A stretch of DNA of 64,000 nucleotides from Pseudomonas sp. S31 (GTDB lineage Bacteria > Pseudomonadota > Gammaproteobacteria > Pseudomonadales > Pseudomonadaceae), in contig NZ_JACVVE010000033.1 in assembly GCF_016648105.1 (NCBI RefSeq), positions 1 through 64,000 on the forward strand. Reading direction: 5' to 3'. Each line of letters opens with the position of its first letter. Positions within the stretch are counted from its first letter, which is position 1. Under the pieces are notes generated by a model, which saw only the letters and a list, made by a program, of their open reading frames with translations, was not told the origin of the DNA and searched no databases. Shown here in pieces: positions 63,628 to 64,000 of this stretch. Made by a program: the position numbers and the translations under genes.

Positions 63628-63974
63628 CAGCGTTCGAACTGCGCCAGCGGCAATAGCAGCCAGCCGTCCGTTTCCTGGTGCGCCAGCGCCTGCAAGGCCT
63701 CGCCACGGCAAGGGCCGTGGACGCAGACGCCATCCTCGGGCCGGAAGCGCGCACCGTGGGCATAGCACACGACCCACTGGCCATCGGCGCTCAGGAAGCG
63801 GTCCTTGCGGTACTCCAACGGTGTCGCCAGATGCGGGCAGAGGTTGCGGTACACCCGCACCTGGCCTCGGTGGCGCAGGGCGAACAGGCTGTCCGCGCCC
63901 CTGCCCTGCGGGTCGAAGCCGCGTGCCTGGCCTTCGCCCAACGCATCGAGCCGGCACAGCGCCACGCAACGCAT
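63627..63974 (-). CDS. Rieske [2Fe-2S] ferredoxin-like protein
   Basis: 115 residues with the Rieske cluster ligands Cys46-X-His48 (CPH) and Cys70-X2-His73 (CYAH). It is the size of a stand-alone ferredoxin that donates electrons to an oxygenase. Its partner is uncertain, since class A flavin monooxygenases do not need one; an oxygenase beyond the window is possible. First gene of the operon inside the window; the 26 bases beyond its start are too few to show a promoter. Confidence 0.88.
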   Translation of the reverse strand: MRCVALCRLDALGEGQARGFDPQGRGADSLFALRHRGQVRVYRNLCPHLATPLEYRKDRFLSADGQWVVCYAHGARFRPEDGVCVHGPCRGEALQALAHQETDGWLLLPLAQFER

Positions 63975-64000
63975 GCTTCAACCCTGCTTCGGCGGTGGGC

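Overview
The window is high-GC, gene-dense DNA that looks like Pseudomonas putida group chromosome. Evidence: several copies of the P. putida-type REP palindrome (GTAGGAGCGGGTTTACCCGC core), an ldcA - dnaQ - rnhA - methyltransferase - gloB - mltD - yej block, a phnW-phnX pair with a divergent LysR gene, and a fused-AB Mrp antiporter operon. No rRNA, tRNA, CRISPR array or insertion sequence was seen.

Layout. (1) 0-8.7 kb: two EamA exporters, a small lipoprotein, a three-domain aminopeptidase P, a DUF3182 protein overlapping an alpha/beta hydrolase, a GlxA-type regulator divergent from a cysteine hydrolase, and an XRE-cupin regulator divergent from the second exporter. One palindromic operator, GCAstatastgc-like, lies in front of both exporters. 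(2) 8.9-14.9 kb: a complete Mrp-type cation/proton antiporter operon (AB fusion, C, D, E, F, G) with start/stop overlaps throughout. (3) 15-16.4 kb: a conserved hypothetical and a DksA paralogue that keeps only two of four zinc cysteines. (4) 16.7-31.5 kb: two giant toxin-like proteins bracket a five-gene short-chain acyl-CoA beta-oxidation operon. The second giant carries leucine-rich repeats and a C-terminal NEL-type E3 ubiquitin ligase domain with a CxD catalytic motif. (5) 31.6-35.6 kb: a translationally coupled LysR-AraC regulator pair and phnWX for 2-aminoethylphosphonate breakdown. (6) 35.6-51 kb: a ChrR-like flavin reductase, a small conserved protein, lysine decarboxylase, dnaQ, rnhA, a methyltransferase, gloB, mltD and a peptide ABC transporter with two tandem binding proteins (yejA-like x2, yejB, yejE, yejF). 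(7) 51-64 kb: an eleven-gene minus-strand operon with a Rieske ferredoxin, a class A flavin monooxygenase, a DUF1302/DUF1329/YCF48/MMPL envelope module, an MFS transporter, and cupin, FAA-hydrolase, epimerase and cyclase-family enzymes.

How it fits together. Regions 1, 2, 5 and 6 are mostly housekeeping or known accessory functions (export, ion homeostasis, phosphonate use, peptide uptake, DNA processing). Region 4 combines host- or predator-directed effector candidates with fatty-acid catabolism. Region 7 reads as an uncharacterised pathway for a hydrophobic, probably aromatic, compound together with its own envelope transport machinery. Several of its genes and the beta-oxidation operon carry AAnAAnAA motifs at their start codons, the signature of Crc/Hfq catabolite repression, which supports a catabolic role. 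The most unusual items are the NEL ligase protein, the second giant protein nearby, the eleven-gene operon and the shared XRE-cupin operator.
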